From assembly GCA_015657535.1 (NCBI GenBank), contig JADHZB010001770.1, forward strand, positions 2,501 to 21,804: 19,304 nt of DNA, read 5' to 3'. Within the stretch, counting starts at the first letter, position 1. Each line of letters begins with the position of its first letter. Positions 17,092 through 19,304 of the stretch are shown here, piece by piece. This DNA comes from Nephromyces sp. MM_2019 (taxonomy: Eukaryota > Apicomplexa > Aconoidasida > Nephromycida). A program made the position numbers and the translations under genes. The notes under the pieces were generated by a model that did not search any database, was not told the DNA's origin, and was given only the letters and a program-made list of their open reading frames with translations.

Positions 17092-19156
17092 TTACTCTGT
17101 CCAATGTGTAGCATATGGATCCGGTGACCACCTTTAATTAATATATTTAAGTGGTCGAATGTGTGCAAAGTTTTTGGTTTATATGGGTGTGTGTGTAAAT
17201 TTTAAAATAGCTTAAATTATATATAAATGCCTAATTTAATAAATTTGGATAAAATATGAACTTATGTGTGGGTAGGGATGTGTATTTTGTGTGTCTAGTT
17301 GTGTCTTTAGTGCTTTAATTGTAATGTATGTGTGGATATAATATGATGTGTGTAAGTGATAATGTGATATTTATTTACCTATAACAGTCAGTAAGACCTC
17401 TTCTGTGGTATGTACCTGGCTGATGCTCTGATCCATCATAAATTTCTAGTAAAACACATATAATACACACATACAGCTCAATACACACACATGTAACATA
17501 ATAAACACATACTGTATAATACACACATACAACATAATAAACAAATGCAACATAACAAACACATACAGACTGTTAAATACACACATACAGACTGTGAAAT
17601 ACACACGAACAGACTATATAATACACATGTACAGCATAATGTAAATATATAGTATAATAAACACAATATGATATAATAAACACAATATGATATTATACAC
17701 ACAATATAATGTTATACATACAATGTAATGTTATACATTCAATGTTATTTTAAACAGACAATACAATTTTGTACACATAATACAATATTGTACACGTAAT
17801 ACAATATTGTACACACAATAAAATATGGTATATACAATATAATGTTATACATAAAATACAATATTATATACACTATATAATATTATATACACAATATATA
17901 GATAGTGTGTATACCAGTAGCAATGGGTGTAACACCATCTTCCTTATATGCAAAACCTTATATATAAACACATATTGAATAATTATTAATAGAATGTGTA
18001 AAGATATGTGTGTATAATTTTGGGTATATGAAAATATATATGTATTTATAGTAAGATATATATATATCGATAGTTCAAATCTTATTATTTATAGAGTAAT
18101 TTTACACACACAATCAAAATATGTATAAATGTGTGTGTAATAAAGTTAATAAGAATTAAGAAATGTGTATGTGATTAACCTTCGATTTCTTTTGATGTCA
18201 GCCAACGATTAGACCATAAATCAAGCATACTAATATCAAATATACATAGACATAGTATAGTTTATATATATATATGTGTGTACCATAAATAGTGTGTATT
18301 AATATCAATATACACACAAATAAATTTAATGTATATATATGTGTGTGTACCATTAATAATAATATATATTAATATCAATATACACACAAATATATATATA
18401 ATATACTTTCTATGTATGTGTATTATCTTATAATAATGATTTCAAATTCATATTCTAGTGATAATTACGTTTTAGGTTTAACAGATCCAGTTTCGGGCTG
18501 TAGAAATAGAAACACACACACACATATATTTATAATTATATATATATATATGAAAACTATACACAGATGTATATAAGTATATATATATGTATATAATTTA
18601 AAAATATAAACACACACACATATAATACCTGCATGTTAGGGTCAACGATAATTTCTTTGATTCTTAACATAGTTACCCAATGCCTTGTCCTATGTTTATA
18701 AGTTGTTTAATGTGTGTGTGTGGATGTATGTATGTGTGTATGTAATTATGTTTTTGTGTATGTAATTATGTTTTTGTGTATGTAATTATGTGTGTATGCA
18801 ATTATGTTTTTGTGTGTGTAATTATGTGTGTGTGTGTTAATATGTGTGTGTTAATATGTGTGTATGTGTGTGTGAAGTAGTGTGCAAGTGTCTAAATTAA
18901 TGTATGAATTGGTGTGTTAAATAAACTTTACCTCAAAAATCGAGATGTACGTCTATGCTTACGATATTTAAAACTAATCTGTTCTCCCGTAAGTGTCTAC
19001 ACACACATATTTATAAAATGCACACATACCAATTTTATTAGCTATCATAGGTGTTAGAAATTATTATACACTTGTGCGTGTATATAAAAATGTGTGTGTA
19101 TAAATATATAGTTTACCTGTTGTTCAATGACAGCTTTAACTTTGGCGTAGGGAACA
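17092..19156 (-). CDS. Multi-exon gene, 3' part: at least eight short exons
   Basis: Function not recognised; the 5' end lies beyond the window. Exons in transcript order: 19156-19117, optional microexon 19041-19030, 18996-18932, 18689-18629, 18497-18469, 18229-18180, 17956-17915, 17445-17379, 17131-17092 (stop TAA 17094-17092). Every intron is GT..AG (donors GTAAAC, GTATGT, GTAAAG, GTATTA, GTAATT, GTTAAT, GTATAC, GTAAAT), 33 to 469 bases long. Each exon is open in the one frame that continues from its neighbour, including phase 1 and phase 2 junctions, which is hard to get by chance. The visible product is about 134 residues including the microexon. It starts VPYAKVKAVIEQQ, then a basic stretch (ISFKYRKHRRTSRFLRTRHW), a segment around KEIIVDPNMQ, a Trp-containing piece (MLDLWSNRWLTSKEIEGFAY) and the end RRGLTDCYRWSPDPYATHW-TE. 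There is no transmembrane segment. The basic N-terminal half and W/Y-rich end would suit a subunit of a ribonucleoprotein or organellar complex, but that is speculation. The first exon needs two bases from an upstream exon. Confidence 0.75.
17460..17648. repeat. Irregular CA-rich repeat next to the 19-bp array
   Basis: Loose repeats of ACACATACAGACTGT, ACACACATACAACATAATAA and similar, about 20-24 bases apart and less regular than the 19-bp array. They lie in the same intron of the spliced gene. The open frame on the minus strand here is C/L/Y/V repeat translation, not a gene. Confidence 0.6.
17649..17895. repeat. 19-bp degenerate tandem array, 13 copies, inside an intron
   Basis: The unit is close to ACAATATTGTACACACAAT. 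Thirteen consecutive 19-base units can be laid end to end from 17649 without slipping, the last ending at 17895; individual units vary (for example ATAATGTTATACATACAAT). The unit core AATATTGTAC is partly self-complementary. The array lies within the 469-base intron 17914-17446 of the spliced gene and ends close to its 5' splice site. Confidence 0.85.
18250..18415. repeat. Two-copy tandem duplication inside an intron
   Basis: A block TATATATGTGTGTACCAT(T)AAT...TATTAATATCAATATACACACAAAT occurs about 18268-18323 and again about 18333-18392. It lies within the intron 18468-18230 of the spliced gene, so this intron has grown by duplication. Confidence 0.7.
18710..18880. repeat. TG-rich intronic repeat with 20-bp period
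   Basis: TGTAATTATGTTTTTGTGTA is repeated at 18741 and 18761, starts again at 18781, and diverges into TG runs to about 18880. It lies within the intron 18931-18690 of the spliced gene. Confidence 0.8.
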
Positions 19157-19204
19157 CTAGGTTAAGGTAAACATAATATTTTTTGGTAATAATTTACTTG
19201 CACA

Positions 19205-19304
19205 CATAAGAGTATATATACACACACAGGAGTATATATACACACACAGGAGTATATATACACACACAGGAGTATATATACACACACAGGAGTATATATA
19301 CACA
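19205..19304. repeat. 20-bp minisatellite, five copies, at the window edge
   Basis: CACACACAGGAGTATATATA repeats with exact 20-base steps: AGTATATATA starts at 19211, 19231, 19251, 19271 and 19291. The first copy differs slightly (CACACATAAG) and the last three full units are identical. It continues out of the window. It lies just upstream (in transcript sense) of the first visible exon, so it is probably intronic. Confidence 0.9.

Noticed and set aside
19205..19304. Regular 20-bp spacing suggesting a CRISPR or telomeric array
   Set aside because: Units are contiguous without unique spacers, and the sequence does not look like a telomere repeat; it is a minisatellite in probable intron DNA.

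Overview
The window looks like AT-rich nuclear DNA of a eukaryotic microbe. One gene on the right is cut into at least eight short exons by GT..AG introns, two long genes encode secreted type I membrane proteins, there is no operon-like packing, and CA/TG-rich simple repeats occur in introns, intergenic DNA and coding sequence. The host is not identifiable from the sequence alone. Short phase-consistent introns, CA repeats reaching into coding frames, and a signal-peptide protein with a basic extension would suit an apicomplexan-like protist, but that is a guess.

Layout. (1) 1-5.3 kb: CA/TG-saturated DNA with a probable two-exon minus-strand gene (about 2521 down to 395 or 320) encoding a low-complexity protein, and a plus-strand gene (4071-4958) encoding a secreted basic protein of 295 residues. 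A 1.5 kb divergent intergenic region separates them. (2) 5.3-9.1 kb: AT-rich DNA without a convincing gene; two copies of a C-rich motif lie upstream of the next gene. (3) 9.1-15.7 kb: two tandem, same-strand, apparently intronless paralogues (9118-11253 and 13524-15662, 711 and 712 residues). Each has a signal peptide, three repeated two-cysteine modules resembling H-type lectin domains, a possible SEA-like region, a cysteine-rich region, a variable stalk, one transmembrane helix and a short tail. A small secreted ORF (13141-13428) sits just upstream of the second. (4) 15.7-17.1 kb: AT-rich intergenic DNA with a 23-bp tandem repeat. (5) 17.1-19.3 kb: the 3' part of a multi-exon minus-strand gene, reconstructed here from splice sites and phase. 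Its introns hold several minisatellites, including a 19-bp array and a 20-bp array that runs off the window edge.

The two large genes are probably members of a cell-surface adhesin or receptor family in which the head is conserved and the stalk diverges. They lie in an island (about 8.6-16.0 kb) nearly free of the CA/TG repeats that fill both flanks, and they lack introns while the right-hand gene is densely split. That contrast and the domain architecture are the main points of interest. No tRNA, rRNA, CRISPR array or transposase was recognised.
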